A DNA stretch of 64,000 bases, taken from DASQPR01 sp963836785 (GTDB lineage Bacteria; Actinomycetota; Actinomycetes; Mycobacteriales; Micromonosporaceae). The translations under genes and the position numbers were made by a program. The stretch's first letter is position 1; the number at the start of each line of letters is the position of its first letter. This document shows positions 16,540 to 25,314 of this stretch, in pieces. The DNA is taken from positions 310,001 to 374,000 of the forward strand of contig CAWIKW010000005.1 in the NCBI GenBank assembly GCA_963836785.1. Direction: 5' to 3'. The notes under the pieces are model-generated. The model did not search any database and had not been told where the DNA came from. It worked only from the letters and a program-made list of their open reading frames with translations.

Positions 16540-17457
16540 TCAGCTCGTCCCGAGCATCGCCGTGACCTCGTCCGGCCCGGGCGCATACGCACCGGGCCGT
16601 GTGCAGGCGACGGCCGCGGTGGCACACACGTACCGCAGGGCATTGTCGAGATCATCGCGGACCGCGTGTCGGCCGCGGGCAGCGAGTTGGACGAGCAGCG
16701 CGGCCATCGCGGCATCGCCGGCGCCGATCGTGTCGGCGACCACGATCCGTGGCGCGCCGACCAGCACCGGTGCGTGACCGGCGGTATGTGCGCTTGCGCC
16801 GTCGCCGCCGTGGGTGAGCATCACCAACTCGGGTCCGCGCGCCAGCCAAGCGCCGGCGACCTGAACAAACTCTGAGCCGGGGTACGCGTGCGCGACGTCC
16901 TCATCACTGGCCTTGACAATGTGAGCCAGCCGGATCAGCCGCTCGAGCCGATCCAGCGCGTCCGGATGCCGCTCGAGCACAAACGGCCGCAAGTTCACGT
17001 CGAAAGTGACCGTGCACTGGTCGCGCCACCGGGCCAGCCATGCCTCGATCGCGTCGGCGCCGGGCGGCCAATAGGCGGCGAGCGACCCAACGTGCAGGAT
17101 GTCGCCGGGCGATGGCACGGGCAGATCGACGGCGAGATCGGTCGCGCCGAAGTCGGCCGCCCCGTTGAGCCAGAAGTCGTAGCGGGCGACGCCGACCGCG
17201 TCGACAGCGGCGACGGCGACGGCCGAGGGCGCGTCGACGGTACGGGCGGCGGACAGGTCGACACCGGCATCGGCGAGGCGCTTACGGAACCGGTCGGCAA
17301 AGGCATCCGCGCCGAATCGGGCCGCGAACTCGACCGCGCCACCGAGGCGTGCCGCGGCCACCGCCGTGTTGGCCGGACCGCCGCCAAGGGCCACGCGGAG
17401 CAGGCCATCACCGGCCGGGATGAGGTCCGCGACGTTCTCGCCGAGGACGATGATCAT
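16540..17457 (-). CDS. PfkB-family sugar kinase (fructokinase-like)
   Basis: Phosphorylates a sugar or nucleoside with ATP; ribokinase/PfkB superfamily. 305 residues. The N-terminal glycine pair 'ALGGGPANTAVAAARLG' (about 23-39) and the C-terminal signature 'DTIGAGDAAMAALL' (about 242-255) with the catalytic Asp are intact; 'FDVNLRPF' (about 151-158) is typical of fructokinases and ribokinases. The start ATG overlaps the stop of the upstream DMT transporter gene by 4 nt (ATGA), so they form an operon; the transporter may carry the substrate or a related compound, which is only inference. Confidence 0.9.
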   Translation of the reverse strand: MIIVLGENVADLIPAGDGLLRVALGGGPANTAVAAARLGGAVEFAARFGADAFADRFRKRLADAGVDLSAARTVDAPSAVAVAAVDAVGVARYDFWLNGAADFGATDLAVDLPVPSPGDILHVGSLAAYWPPGADAIEAWLARWRDQCTVTFDVNLRPFVLERHPDALDRLERLIRLAHIVKASDEDVAHAYPGSEFVQVAGAWLARGPELVMLTHGGDGASAHTAGHAPVLVGAPRIVVADTIGAGDAAMAALLVQLAARGRHAVRDDLDNALRYVCATAAVACTRPGAYAPGPDEVTAMLGTS

Positions 17458-18440
17458 CGGTTCGCTCGCACGAGATGCTCGTCCGGCTCGTTGGCCCGGT
17501 CACGGCGCCGCTGTGGATTCGGCGCCGCCGCTATGACGACTGCGACCAAGGTCAGGGCGACACCGGCGAACGTCATGGCGCTCGGCGGCCCGTCGGCGGT
17601 GGGATCGATGATGTCGATGACGAGTGCGGCGACAAGCTGGCCGGCGACGATGCCGAGGCCGAGCAGCAGGACGCCGGTGTGCCGTACGACGGCGGCAAAG
17701 ATCGCGATGAACACGGCGCCGACCGCGCCACCGAGGTAATACCAGGGCGCCGTCGGCAGCCCACCAGTCGGTGTGCCCCGGAACGCGACGTCGACGCCGT
17801 AGGCGATCGCCAGTGCTCCCGTACCCATGGTGAAGTTGACCAGAGTCGCGGCCGGCACGCTACCCGAGGCCGCGCGCACCCGGCCGTTGACGGCCTGTTG
17901 CCACGCCGTCGCCGCGCCCGCGACGAGCGGCAGCAGCGCGTACGCCAGGGTTTTCGGCGAGCCGAAGCGATCCGAAACGGCCACGACGACCGCGCCGACG
18001 GTGAGGACGGCGCCGGCGATGCGCGGTCCGGTCAGGGGTTGCGGGCCGTTCGGGCCGACGCCGGCCCGGTCGACGGCCAGGCTCGCGAACGTCTGCCCGG
18101 CGACGACCGCGACGGTGAAGATCGCCACACCGAGCGCGGTGACGGTGAGGCCCTGACTCGCGACGAGCGTCGCGCCGCACACCCCGCCGAGGCACTCCCA
18201 CCACCGCAACGATCCGTTCCGCAGCGATGCAAACAGCGCACGCACGCCGTCCCGTGATGCGGTGCGTACGGCCGTGATGACGGTGACCAGGATGAGACCG
18301 CTGCCGAATGAGATCAGCGCGGCCGCGAATCCGTCGTGGAGGCGGCCACCCAAGGCTCCATTGATCTTTGATTGCGCCGCGACGGCGCCGCCACCGATCA
18401 CCGCCCCGGCGATGCCGACGGCGCGTAGGCGATCACGCAT
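17454..18440 (-). CDS. DMT-family transporter (YdcZ/DUF606 type)
   Basis: Membrane protein of the drug/metabolite transporter superfamily, DUF606 (YdcZ) type. 328 residues with about ten hydrophobic helices arranged as two related halves; each half begins with a small-residue helix followed by 'QSKINGALGG' (about 23-32) and 'WQQAVNGRVR' (about 182-191), the typical 'Q..NG.L' repeat of the family. The Arg/Glu-rich tail is cytoplasmic. It lies upstream of, and is coupled to, the PfkB kinase. No transport substrate is known for most members. Confidence 0.88.
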   Translation of the reverse strand: MRDRLRAVGIAGAVIGGGAVAAQSKINGALGGRLHDGFAAALISFGSGLILVTVITAVRTASRDGVRALFASLRNGSLRWWECLGGVCGATLVASQGLTVTALGVAIFTVAVVAGQTFASLAVDRAGVGPNGPQPLTGPRIAGAVLTVGAVVVAVSDRFGSPKTLAYALLPLVAGAATAWQQAVNGRVRAASGSVPAATLVNFTMGTGALAIAYGVDVAFRGTPTGGLPTAPWYYLGGAVGAVFIAIFAAVVRHTGVLLLGLGIVAGQLVAALVIDIIDPTADGPPSAMTFAGVALTLVAVVIAAAPNPQRRRDRANEPDEHLVRANR

Positions 18441-18451
18441 CGGCTACCGGT

Positions 18452-19534
18452 TCATCCCGCCTGCAGGGACATGCCACCGGCCAGCGGGGCACCGCCGGCC
18501 GACCCGGCATCGGGGGCGGTCGGCGCGCCCTCGAAGTCCACGAGCGAGTAGAGACCGAGCTTTTCCAACTTGTGGTAGGAGTCGATCACCCGGATCGTGC
18601 CGGACTTTGACCGCATCACGATCGACTGCGTGTACGCCGTCCCGGACCGGTAGTGCACACCCCGCAGCAACTCGCCGGAGGTGACGCCGGTGGCGACGAA
18701 GAAGCAGTTGTCCCCGGTGACGAGATCGTCGGTGTAGAGCACGCGATCGAGGTCGTGCCCTCCCGCCAGCGCCTTCTCGCGCTCCTGGTCGTCGCGTGGC
18801 CACAGCTTCGCCTGGATCGCGCCGCCGGTGCACTTGAGCGCGCACGCCGCGGTGATGCCTTCCGGCGTTCCGCCGATGCCCATCAACACGTCGGTGTCGA
18901 AGTTGTCACGGGCGGCGCTGATCGCTCCCGCGATGTCACCGTCGCTGATGAAACGCACCCGGGCGCCGGCCTCGCGGACCTCTTTGATCAGATCGGCGTG
19001 TCGCGGCCGGTCCAGGATGCACACGGTCACGTCGGAGACTCTGGTCCGCTTCACCCTCGCAATGCGACGCAGATTCTCGGTGGCACCGGCATTGATGTCG
19101 ATGACGTCGGCACACTCCGGGCCTACGACCAGCTTGTCCATGTAGAACACGGCGCTCGGGTCGAACATCGCGCCGCGTTCGGCCACGGCGAGCACGGCCA
19201 GTGCGTTCGGCATGCCCTTGCTCATCAAAGTCGTACCGTCGATCGGATCGACCGCTACATCCACCTCGGGGCCGGTGCCGTCGCCGACCTCCTCGCCGTT
19301 GTAGAGCATCGGCGCGTTGTCCTTCTCGCCTTCGCCGATGACGACCACGCCGCGCATCGGTAGCGAGTTGATCAGACGACGCATGGCGTCGACGGCCGCT
19401 CCGTCGCCGCCCTCTTTGTCCCCGCGACCGACCCAACGGCCCGCTGCCATCGCGGCGGCCTCGGTGACCCGTACGAGGTCGAGTGCGAGGTTGCGGTCGA
19501 GTCCTTGCGGTTCGCGCATGCGGGCGTCGTTCAT
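18452..19534 (-). CDS. glpX: Fructose-1,6-bisphosphatase class II
   Basis: Hydrolyses fructose-1,6-bisphosphate to fructose-6-phosphate in gluconeogenesis; together with pckG in the same window it gives both irreversible steps. 360 residues. Li+-sensitive phosphatase fold with 'VVIGEGEKDNAPML' (about 63-76) and the metal-binding 'DPIDGTTLMSKG' (about 95-106); 'GIGGTPEGITAACALKC' (about 206-222) is diagnostic of GlpX. ATG at 19534 follows AAGGAGG by 8 nt, which overrules the longer open frame. The C-terminal 25 residues are Gly/Ala-rich and variable. Divergent from the DUF4245 gene as in mycobacteria. Confidence 0.96.
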   Translation of the reverse strand: MNDARMREPQGLDRNLALDLVRVTEAAAMAAGRWVGRGDKEGGDGAAVDAMRRLINSLPMRGVVVIGEGEKDNAPMLYNGEEVGDGTGPEVDVAVDPIDGTTLMSKGMPNALAVLAVAERGAMFDPSAVFYMDKLVVGPECADVIDINAGATENLRRIARVKRTRVSDVTVCILDRPRHADLIKEVREAGARVRFISDGDIAGAISAARDNFDTDVLMGIGGTPEGITAACALKCTGGAIQAKLWPRDDQEREKALAGGHDLDRVLYTDDLVTGDNCFFVATGVTSGELLRGVHYRSGTAYTQSIVMRSKSGTIRVIDSYHKLEKLGLYSLVDFEGAPTAPDAGSAGGAPLAGGMSLQAG

Positions 19535-19698
19535 GGGGGCGCCTCCTTGCGGCCAGGTCAGGCTGATGACGAGATCACGCCGAACTCGATGAAAGGATCC
19601 TGACACGGCAACGTCACGGGCGACATCCTGGGATGTGTACGTCACGTCACCGGGGGACGTCCGGGCCCCCTGCCAGCGGGAGATCCGGACCGATCGGC

Positions 19699-19704
19699 GA
19701 GGAT
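19699..19704 (+). promoter_or_regulatory. Possible -10 box GAGGAT before the DUF4245 gene
   Basis: GAGGAT ends 6 nt before GTG 19711. The 15-nt string from the box to the start codon is almost the same as that before ilvA (GACGATGGGCGGGTG at 53301-53315). Confidence 0.3.
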
Positions 19705-19710
19705 GGGCGG

Positions 19711-20328
19711 GTGACCATGACCGATCCACCGACGGGTGCGGCACACGGCCAGGAGCCGGACGCCGCGGCGCCATCGGCCGCGACGACACCGCCGGACCAG
19801 GTCAACTCGACCGCGCTGCGGCTGTCCCGGACCCCGATGGACATGGCCAAGGCAGTGCTGATCCTGCTCGTACCGGTCATGATCGCCGTCGCCGCGTACG
19901 TGTTCTTCTTCGGCGGAAGCAGCCCGATCGTGATCGACCCGAGCGGTGCGTACGGCGACGCGAGAGCGGCCGGCGCGTTCCCAGTGGTCCAGCCGCAGGG
20001 GCTGTCGAGTGAGTGGAAGCCGGTGAGCTCGGCCTACGGCATCGAGCAGGGGCGCCACGTGCTGCGGGTTGGATACCTCGCACCGGACGGCGCCGGCCTC
20101 CAACTCGTCGAGAGCGACGGCCCGGCCGCGACCGTGATCTCGGACGAGGTCGGCACGGCGAACCCGGTCGGCGCGAGCGTCGAGGCCGGCGGTCGAACCT
20201 GGGGGAAGGTCGCGGCGGGCAAGAACAACCAGGTGGCGTTGATCGACACCGCGAACGGCTACACGATCGTGGTCAAGGGTCAGACGTCGGACACCGACCT
20301 GCGTACGTTCGCCGCCGCGTTGCGTTGA
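19711..20328 (+). CDS. DUF4245 membrane-anchored protein
   Basis: Conserved actinobacterial protein of unknown function, found beside glpX in mycobacteria (Rv1100 by recall). 205 residues: hydrophilic Pro/Ala-rich N-terminus, 'LSRTPMDMAKAVLILLVPVMI' leading into a single membrane helix at about 43-65, then an extracytoplasmic domain with 'WKPVSSAYGIEQGRHVLRVGYL' and the ending 'TDLRTFAAALR', both typical of DUF4245. The topology is a type II single-pass protein. GTG 19711 is taken as start; an ATG six bases later is equally possible. Confidence 0.82.
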   Translation: MTMTDPPTGAAHGQEPDAAAPSAATTPPDQVNSTALRLSRTPMDMAKAVLILLVPVMIAVAAYVFFFGGSSPIVIDPSGAYGDARAAGAFPVVQPQGLSSEWKPVSSAYGIEQGRHVLRVGYLAPDGAGLQLVESDGPAATVISDEVGTANPVGASVEAGGRTWGKVAAGKNNQVALIDTANGYTIVVKGQTSDTDLRTFAAALR

Positions 20329-20347
20329 CGCCGCGCCGGCTCGCCGA

Positions 20348-20560
20348 TCAACCGGCGGCTTCGGCAGCGCGGCGCTCGCGAGCCTGATCAAGGCGGGTAC
20401 GGGCGCCGTCCAGCCACCGTTGGCACACGGCGGCCAGCTCCTCGCCGCGCTCCCATAGCGCAAGCGACTCCTCGAGCGAGGTCCCGCCCGCCTCCAGCCG
20501 CTCGACGACCGTGGCCAGCTCGCCTCGGGCTTCTTCGTAGCTCAGCTCGGTCTCCGCCAC
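20348..20560 (-). CDS. xseB: Exonuclease VII small subunit
   Basis: Small subunit of exodeoxyribonuclease VII, which degrades single-stranded DNA from both ends; it wraps around the long helix of XseA. 70 residues, normal length, with the family pattern 'LSYEEARGELATVVERLEAG' and 'LEESLALWERGEELA..C...L' forming a two-helix hairpin. GTG start 6 nt after the xseA stop, so the two are one operon. Confidence 0.95.
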   Translation of the reverse strand: MAETELSYEEARGELATVVERLEAGGTSLEESLALWERGEELAAVCQRWLDGARTRLDQARERRAAEAAG

Positions 20561-20566
20561 CGCTGG

Positions 20567-21994
20567 TCACCTCTTCGATCGGGCCGCGGATCGGCGCGGC
20601 CGGCCGTTCGCGGGCTTGGTCTCGGTTGTCGTGTCGCCTGCCTGTGCCGTCGCGTCCGGTGCGCTTTCTGGCTCGGCGACGGCTGGCTCGGTCGTCGCGG
20701 GCTCGGTGGTCGCGGGTTCAGTGATCGAGGGCTCAGTGACGGCCGGTTCAGTGATCGTGGGGTCATTGACGGCCGGCTCGGTGACGCGGGCGGCGACATC
20801 GCCGCCCGCCACGCGGATGCGCAGGGCGTCGCCGGTCGCGACGGCGTCGGGCGTCCGTACGATCTGGCCGTCCGCCAGCCGGTGCACGATGGCATAGCCG
20901 CGATCGAGCGTCGCCTTGGGCGACAGTGCCCGCAGGCGGGCCGTCGTGTGGGCGATATCCCGGTCGGCGCCGTCCAGGCGATGCGCGAAAACCCGCTCGG
21001 CGCGGGCCGTGAGCGAACTGACATCGGTCGCCCGGGTCTCGACAATCACCTCCGGCCGAGCCAAGACTGGCCGGCTCCGCAGTGCGTCGAGCCGGTGCTG
21101 CTCGCGGTCGACGAGGACATTGACCGTCCGCCACATGCGAGCACGAGCCTGCCCGATGATCCGGATCTCCTCGGCCAGGTCCGGCACGATCCGCTTCGCC
21201 ACATCGGTCGGCGTGGACGCGCGAACGTCGGCCACGTAATCCACCAACGGAGCGTCGGTCTCGTGCCCGATCGCGCTCACGATAGGTGTGGTGCAGGCGA
21301 ACACGGCACGACACAGTGCCTCGTCGGAGAACGGCAACAGGTCCTCGGTGGATCCGCCGCCACGCGCGAGCACGATCACATCGATCGTCGGATCCCGATC
21401 GAGCACCGAGATGGCGTCGATCATCTGGGGTACGGCCGATGTGCCCTGGACGGCCACGTTGATCACGCGGAAATCGACGGCGGGCCAACGCCGGCCGGTG
21501 TTCATCAGCACATCCCGCTCGGCCGCGCTGGCGCGGCCGGTGATCAGGCCGATGCGGCCCGGCAGGAACGGCAGGCGGCGCTTGCGGCGCGGGTCGAACA
21601 GCCCCTCGGCGGCCAGCAGCTTCTTCAGGTGTTCGAGACGGGCCAGCAGCTCACCCAGCCCGACCTGCCGCACCTCGTCGGCGCGCAGAGACAGGCTGCC
21701 CCGGGCCGGATAGAACTCCGGCTTCGCGTGCACAAGAATCCGAGCACCGTCGGCCAGCGCCGGAGCACCGAGATCGAGAACGTCGCGGTTCGTGGTGACC
21801 GATAGGCTCAAATCCGCCGAAGGGTCGCGAAGAGTGATGAACACCACATTTGATCCCGGCCGTCGGGTGATCTGGGCCACCTGCCCGTCGACCCAGATCC
21901 ATCCGAGCCGGGCGATCCAACTGCCGATCTTCTGGCTGACGACGCGCACCGGCCACGGGCTTTCCGGGCTGGACCGCGGTGTCTCCTCGGTCAT
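20567..21994 (-). CDS. xseA: Exonuclease VII large subunit with TEPA-repeat tail
   Basis: Catalytic subunit of exodeoxyribonuclease VII. 475 residues: OB-fold DNA-binding domain (about 12-110, 'VWVDGQVAQITRRPGSNVVFITLRD'-type), catalytic domain with 'GRIGLITGRASAAERDVL' (about 145-162), 'RGGGSTEDLLPFSDE' (about 212-226) and 'SAIGHETDAPLVD' (about 238-250), then the long helix. The C-terminus is unusual: after 'IRVAGGDVAARV' a low-complexity stretch (about 413-452) repeats 'TEPA' variants eight or so times and ends in a basic tail. The catalytic core is complete, so activity should not be affected. Confidence 0.94.
   Translation of the reverse strand: MTEETPRSSPESPWPVRVVSQKIGSWIARLGWIWVDGQVAQITRRPGSNVVFITLRDPSADLSLSVTTNRDVLDLGAPALADGARILVHAKPEFYPARGSLSLRADEVRQVGLGELLARLEHLKKLLAAEGLFDPRRKRRLPFLPGRIGLITGRASAAERDVLMNTGRRWPAVDFRVINVAVQGTSAVPQMIDAISVLDRDPTIDVIVLARGGGSTEDLLPFSDEALCRAVFACTTPIVSAIGHETDAPLVDYVADVRASTPTDVAKRIVPDLAEEIRIIGQARARMWRTVNVLVDREQHRLDALRSRPVLARPEVIVETRATDVSSLTARAERVFAHRLDGADRDIAHTTARLRALSPKATLDRGYAIVHRLADGQIVRTPDAVATGDALRIRVAGGDVAARVTEPAVNDPTITEPAVTEPSITEPATTEPATTEPAVAEPESAPDATAQAGDTTTETKPANGRPRRSAARSKR
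20680..20790 (-). repeat. 15-bp coding repeats in the xseA tail
   Basis: Degenerate 15- and 30-bp units of the form GGCTCGGTG(G/A)TCG encode the Thr-Glu-Pro-Ala repeats. Such units can expand or contract between strains. Confidence 0.7.
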
Positions 21995-22086
21995 CGGGCA
22001 CGGTCTCCGCTCACAGGGCTCAGCTTAGGTCGGCCCACCGACGCCGCTGCGGTCCGCGCCGTGACCCGGGCCGGTCGAGGCGCCCG

Positions 22087-22092
22087 TACCAT
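22087..22092 (+). promoter_or_regulatory. -10 box TACCAT for ispH
   Basis: TACCAT ends 7 nt before the ATG at 22100; it covers part of the alternative ATG at 22091, so that codon is less likely to be used. Confidence 0.5.
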
Positions 22093-22099
22093 GGGGCTC

Positions 22100-23110
22100 A
22101 TGGGTGAAACGGCGAAGCGGGTGTTGCTGGCGAAGCCACGCGGCTACTGCGCAGGAGTCGACCGGGCGGTCCAGACGGTCGAAGAGGCGCTGAAGCTCTA
22201 CGACGCGCCGATCTACGTACGCAAGCAGATCGTCCACAACAAGCACGTCGTCGCGACGCTGGAGGCCAAGGGCGCGATCTTCGTCGACGAGAACGAAGAG
22301 GTTCCCGAGGGCGCGACCGTCGTCTTCTCCGCGCATGGCGTCGCACCGGAGGTCTACGACCAGGCTCGCGAGCGCAACCTGCGCGCCATTGACGCGACAT
22401 GCCCACTGGTCACGAAGGTGCACAACGAGGCCCGGCGATTCGCGGCCGATGACTACGACATCCTGCTGATCGGCCACGAAGGCCACGAGGAGGTCATCGG
22501 AACCTCGGGCGAGGCGCCCGCGCACATCCAACTCGTCGACGGGCCCGACGGCGTCGACAAGATCCAGGTACGCGATCCGGCCAAGGTTGTGTGGCTGTCG
22601 CAGACGACGCTGTCGGTCGACGAGACGATGGAGACGGTCGAACGGCTGCGTACGAAGTTGCCACTGCTCATGTCGCCACCGAGCGACGACATCTGCTACG
22701 CGACGTCGAACCGCCAGTACGTGGTCAAGGAAATCGCGCCGCAGTGCGATGTCGTGATCGTGGTCGGGTCGACGAACTCGTCGAACTCCGTACGGCTGCG
22801 CGAGGTCGCGCTCGATGCGGGTGCCAACGCTGCTTATCTTGTCGACTTCGCGAGCGAGATCCACGAGGAGTGGTTGGACGGCGCGAGCACGGTCGGTCTG
22901 ACCTCGGGCGCGAGCGTGCCGGATGACCTTGTGATGGAGGTCGTCGACTGGCTGGCCGCGCGCGGATTCGGCGAGGTGGCCGAGGTGACGACCGCGACCG
23001 AGAAGCTGACGTTCGCCCTGCCGCGCGAGCTGCGACGGGACATGAAGGCATCGGCGTCGGAGCGCTCCGCGGATGCCGCGGCGCTCGCCGCATCCGTCGC
23101 CGACGATTAG
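22100..23110 (+). CDS. ispH: 4-hydroxy-3-methylbut-2-enyl diphosphate reductase
   Basis: Last enzyme of the MEP isoprenoid pathway: an iron-sulfur enzyme producing isopentenyl and dimethylallyl diphosphate. 336 residues. The three cluster cysteines are in 'KPRGYCAGVDRAV' (about residue 14), 'DATCPLVTKVH' (about 105) and 'DDICYATSNRQ' (about 203); 'AHGV', 'GHEGHEEV' and 'GSTNSSNS' contribute substrate-binding His, Glu, Ser and Asn. Its product feeds the prenyl transferase at 11.2 kb. It is divergent from xseAB, as in M. tuberculosis. The start was decided by the TACCAT box. Confidence 0.96.
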   Translation: MGETAKRVLLAKPRGYCAGVDRAVQTVEEALKLYDAPIYVRKQIVHNKHVVATLEAKGAIFVDENEEVPEGATVVFSAHGVAPEVYDQARERNLRAIDATCPLVTKVHNEARRFAADDYDILLIGHEGHEEVIGTSGEAPAHIQLVDGPDGVDKIQVRDPAKVVWLSQTTLSVDETMETVERLRTKLPLLMSPPSDDICYATSNRQYVVKEIAPQCDVVIVVGSTNSSNSVRLREVALDAGANAAYLVDFASEIHEEWLDGASTVGLTSGASVPDDLVMEVVDWLAARGFGEVAEVTTATEKLTFALPRELRRDMKASASERSADAAALAASVADD

Positions 23111-23142
23111 GTCGCGAGGCCCGGGCCGGTAGCCGAGACCGC

Positions 23143-24294
23143 TCAGCGCAACTCGTCGATCGGCAGCAGGTCGTCGAATTCGGGTGCCTGCAGCCGGCGC
23201 GGGGCGACTTCGAGTTGCTCCGGTTCGTCGAGCGCATCGGCGGACACCCCGAGGTCGGCCAGTTTGCGCGCGCTGACCAGCACCCGTGATTCGAGCGAGC
23301 CGATCGCCCGGTTGTAGGCGGTGACGGCGCCGCCGAGCGATGAGCCCAGCTTGGCCAGGTGCTCGCCCATCGTGGACAGACGGCCGTAGAGATCTCGACC
23401 CAGCGTGTGCACCGCGAGCGCGTTCGCGGCGAGCGCCTCCTGACGCCACGCGTACGCCACCGTGCGGAGCAGCGCGACGAGAGTGGCCGGCGTGGCCAGG
23501 ACAACGTCCTGGCTGAAGGCGTGCTCGAGCAGCGTCGGATCCTGCTGCAACGCCGCGTCGAGGAACGGGTCGGCCGGCATGAACAGCACGACGAATTCCG
23601 GCGTCGAGGCGAACCCGGTCCAGTACGCCTTCGCCGCCAACGCGTCCACATGAGCCCGAAGTGCCTTCGCGTGCATCGCCAGATTGGCGTCGCGGGTCCG
23701 CTCGTCGCGAGCCTCCATGGCGGCCAGGTATGCGTCGAACGGTGCTTTCGCGTCGACGACGACGTGCCGCCCGCCGGACAGTTGGACGACCAGGTCGGGA
23801 CGGATCCCGCCGGCGTCGGTGCGCGATGTCGCCTGCTCGATGAAGTCGCAGTGCTCGAGCATGCCGGCCGCCTCGACGATGCGGCGGAGATGATGCTCAC
23901 CCCACCGGCCGCGGACCTGCGGTGCCCGCAATGCCGCGACCAGATGGCTCGTCTCGGTACGGAGTTCGCCCGACACGCCGGCTACCGTACGCAACTCGGT
24001 GCGCAGTTCCGCGTACGCGTCGACACGGTCGCGTTCCATCTCCAGCACCCGGCGCTCGTAGCGCGACAACGTGTCGGCCAACGGCGCGATCAGATGGCCG
24101 AGTGCGAGCTGCTGATCCCGAGCGGCGTCGGCCGACAGCATGCGAAGCGACTGGCCCAGCCGTTCTTCGCCATCACGCGCTGCCCGCAGGGTCGCGTCGA
24201 GCCGGGCTATCTCGGCCGCCGACCGCGACTTCGCATAGAGCAGGCCGAGCGCGGCGCCGACCGCCAACCCGACGATCAACAGCACAACCGACAT
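23143..24294 (-). CDS. rmuC: DNA recombination protein RmuC
   Basis: RmuC family protein thought to limit DNA inversions and rearrangements, possibly as a nuclease. 383 residues: one N-terminal membrane helix (about 2-20), a coiled-coil (about 25-110), and the RmuC domain with 'VRGRWGEHHLRRIVEAAGM' (about 126-144), 'RPDLVVQLSGGRHVVVDAKAPFDAYL' (about 165-190, the PD-(D/E)xK-like region with Asp and DAK) and 'YWTGFASTPEFVVLFMPADPFLDAAL'. The open frame runs 155 codons further up, but the membrane helix right after ATG 24294 fits the family; ATG 24330 is an alternative. Confidence 0.9.
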   Translation of the reverse strand: MSVVLLIVGLAVGAALGLLYAKSRSAAEIARLDATLRAARDGEERLGQSLRMLSADAARDQQLALGHLIAPLADTLSRYERRVLEMERDRVDAYAELRTELRTVAGVSGELRTETSHLVAALRAPQVRGRWGEHHLRRIVEAAGMLEHCDFIEQATSRTDAGGIRPDLVVQLSGGRHVVVDAKAPFDAYLAAMEARDERTRDANLAMHAKALRAHVDALAAKAYWTGFASTPEFVVLFMPADPFLDAALQQDPTLLEHAFSQDVVLATPATLVALLRTVAYAWRQEALAANALAVHTLGRDLYGRLSTMGEHLAKLGSSLGGAVTAYNRAIGSLESRVLVSARKLADLGVSADALDEPEQLEVAPRRLQAPEFDDLLPIDELR

Positions 24295-24431
24295 GCCCGG
24301 ATCATGCACGACCCGTACGACATCGGGCATTCCGGCCGACCGTCTTCGGGGGCTTCGTTCGCACGGATCGGGTACCGTCGAGTATTCAAAGCAACCCCAC
24401 AGGTGCGGCTGCGGCGGCAAGGGAGAGCGAC

Positions 24432-25184
24432 ATGTTCGGCTTCGGGCGTAGGCGTCGGGAACGGGAATTGGCGGACGCGCGAGCCGATGCGCAGCGCTGG
24501 CATGAGCGCCTCGGCGGTCAGGTGATGAACCTGCCGCCCGGTGACGAACCGGCCACCAAGCAGGCCCTCGTTGACGCGGGCGAGCGCTACAACGCGGCCG
24601 GGAGTCAGCTCGAACAGGCGGCGACGGTCGCACAGTTCCTGGGCGCTCGGGAGACGGCGTTGGAGGGGCTGGCCTATGTGCGGGCAGCCCGCATCGCCAT
24701 GCAACTCGATCCCGGTCCACCGTTGCCGATGCTCGCTGGCCAACGCGAGGCCGGCGCAATCGGGCAGGACCGCGAGGTCGAGGTCCAGGGGCACAACTAT
24801 CGCGCCTCCGCGAACGGCGACGCCTCGACGCCGTACTACTACCCGGGTGGGCGCGTGTCCGGCCGGCCGGTGCCAGCGGGCTGGTATTCGGAGCCGTGGT
24901 GGCGCACGGCGCTCACCGCCGGTGCCTGGGGCATCGGCAGCGTGCTCGTGTTCGACGCGCTGCTATCGCCGGGGTTCGGGGACTACGGCTACGGCCAGGG
25001 CTACGACGCCGGGTTTGCGGCCGGCGACCAGCAGGGCTATGACCAGGGCCAGCAGCAAGGCGACGGCCAAGGCGACCAGGGTGGCGGCTACGACCAGGGT
25101 GGCGGCTACGACCAGGGTGGCGGCTACGACGGTGGCGGATTCGACGGCGGCGGCGGTTTCGACGGCGGAGGCATGGACTTCTGA
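24432..25184 (+). CDS. Conserved actinobacterial Gly-rich membrane protein, unknown function
   Basis: I do not recognise a named function. 250 residues: a basic start 'MFGFGRRRRERELADARADAQRWHERLGGQVMNL' of helical character, a conserved-looking helical domain to about 100 ('ALEGLAYVRAARIAMQLDPGP'), 'YYYPGGRVSGRPVPAGWYSEPWW' (about 137-159) just before a hydrophobic segment (about 161-178), and a Gly/Gln/Asp/Tyr-rich tail of about 70 residues that repeats 'GGGYDQ'. Proteins with this layout are widespread in actinomycetes. ATG follows GGGAGAG by 4 nt. The tail could be a flexible extracellular or phase-separating region; that is guesswork. Confidence 0.75.
   Translation: MFGFGRRRRERELADARADAQRWHERLGGQVMNLPPGDEPATKQALVDAGERYNAAGSQLEQAATVAQFLGARETALEGLAYVRAARIAMQLDPGPPLPMLAGQREAGAIGQDREVEVQGHNYRASANGDASTPYYYPGGRVSGRPVPAGWYSEPWWRTALTAGAWGIGSVLVFDALLSPGFGDYGYGQGYDAGFAAGDQQGYDQGQQQGDGQGDQGGGYDQGGGYDQGGGYDGGGFDGGGGFDGGGMDF
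25083..25136 (+). repeat. 18-bp tandem coding repeat (GGGYDQ units)
   Basis: Two exact 18-bp units GGCGGCTACGACCAGGGT (25083-25100, 25101-25118) and a third partial one encode the repeated Gly-Tyr-Asp-Gln tail. Confidence 0.85.
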
Positions 25185-25229
25185 TCGGCTGGCGCTAGAG
25201 ACCGCGACAACTTCACCGCCATGGGTAAG

Positions 25230-25277
25230 TTCACCGCATCCGGGGCGAGCTCACGCGAAGCCCCGGACCGCGGTGAA
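25230..25277. terminator. Long hairpin between convergent genes
   Basis: TTCACCGC-A-TCCGGGGC (25230-25246) pairs with GCCCCGGA-CC-GCGGTGAA (25260-25277): 16 paired bases around a small internal bulge, loop of 13 nt. Probably a shared terminator for the Gly-rich protein gene and the ABC exporter operon. Confidence 0.65.
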
Positions 25278-25314
25278 GCGACGTCAATCATGATCCTCCG
25301 ATGGCGAACACCGG

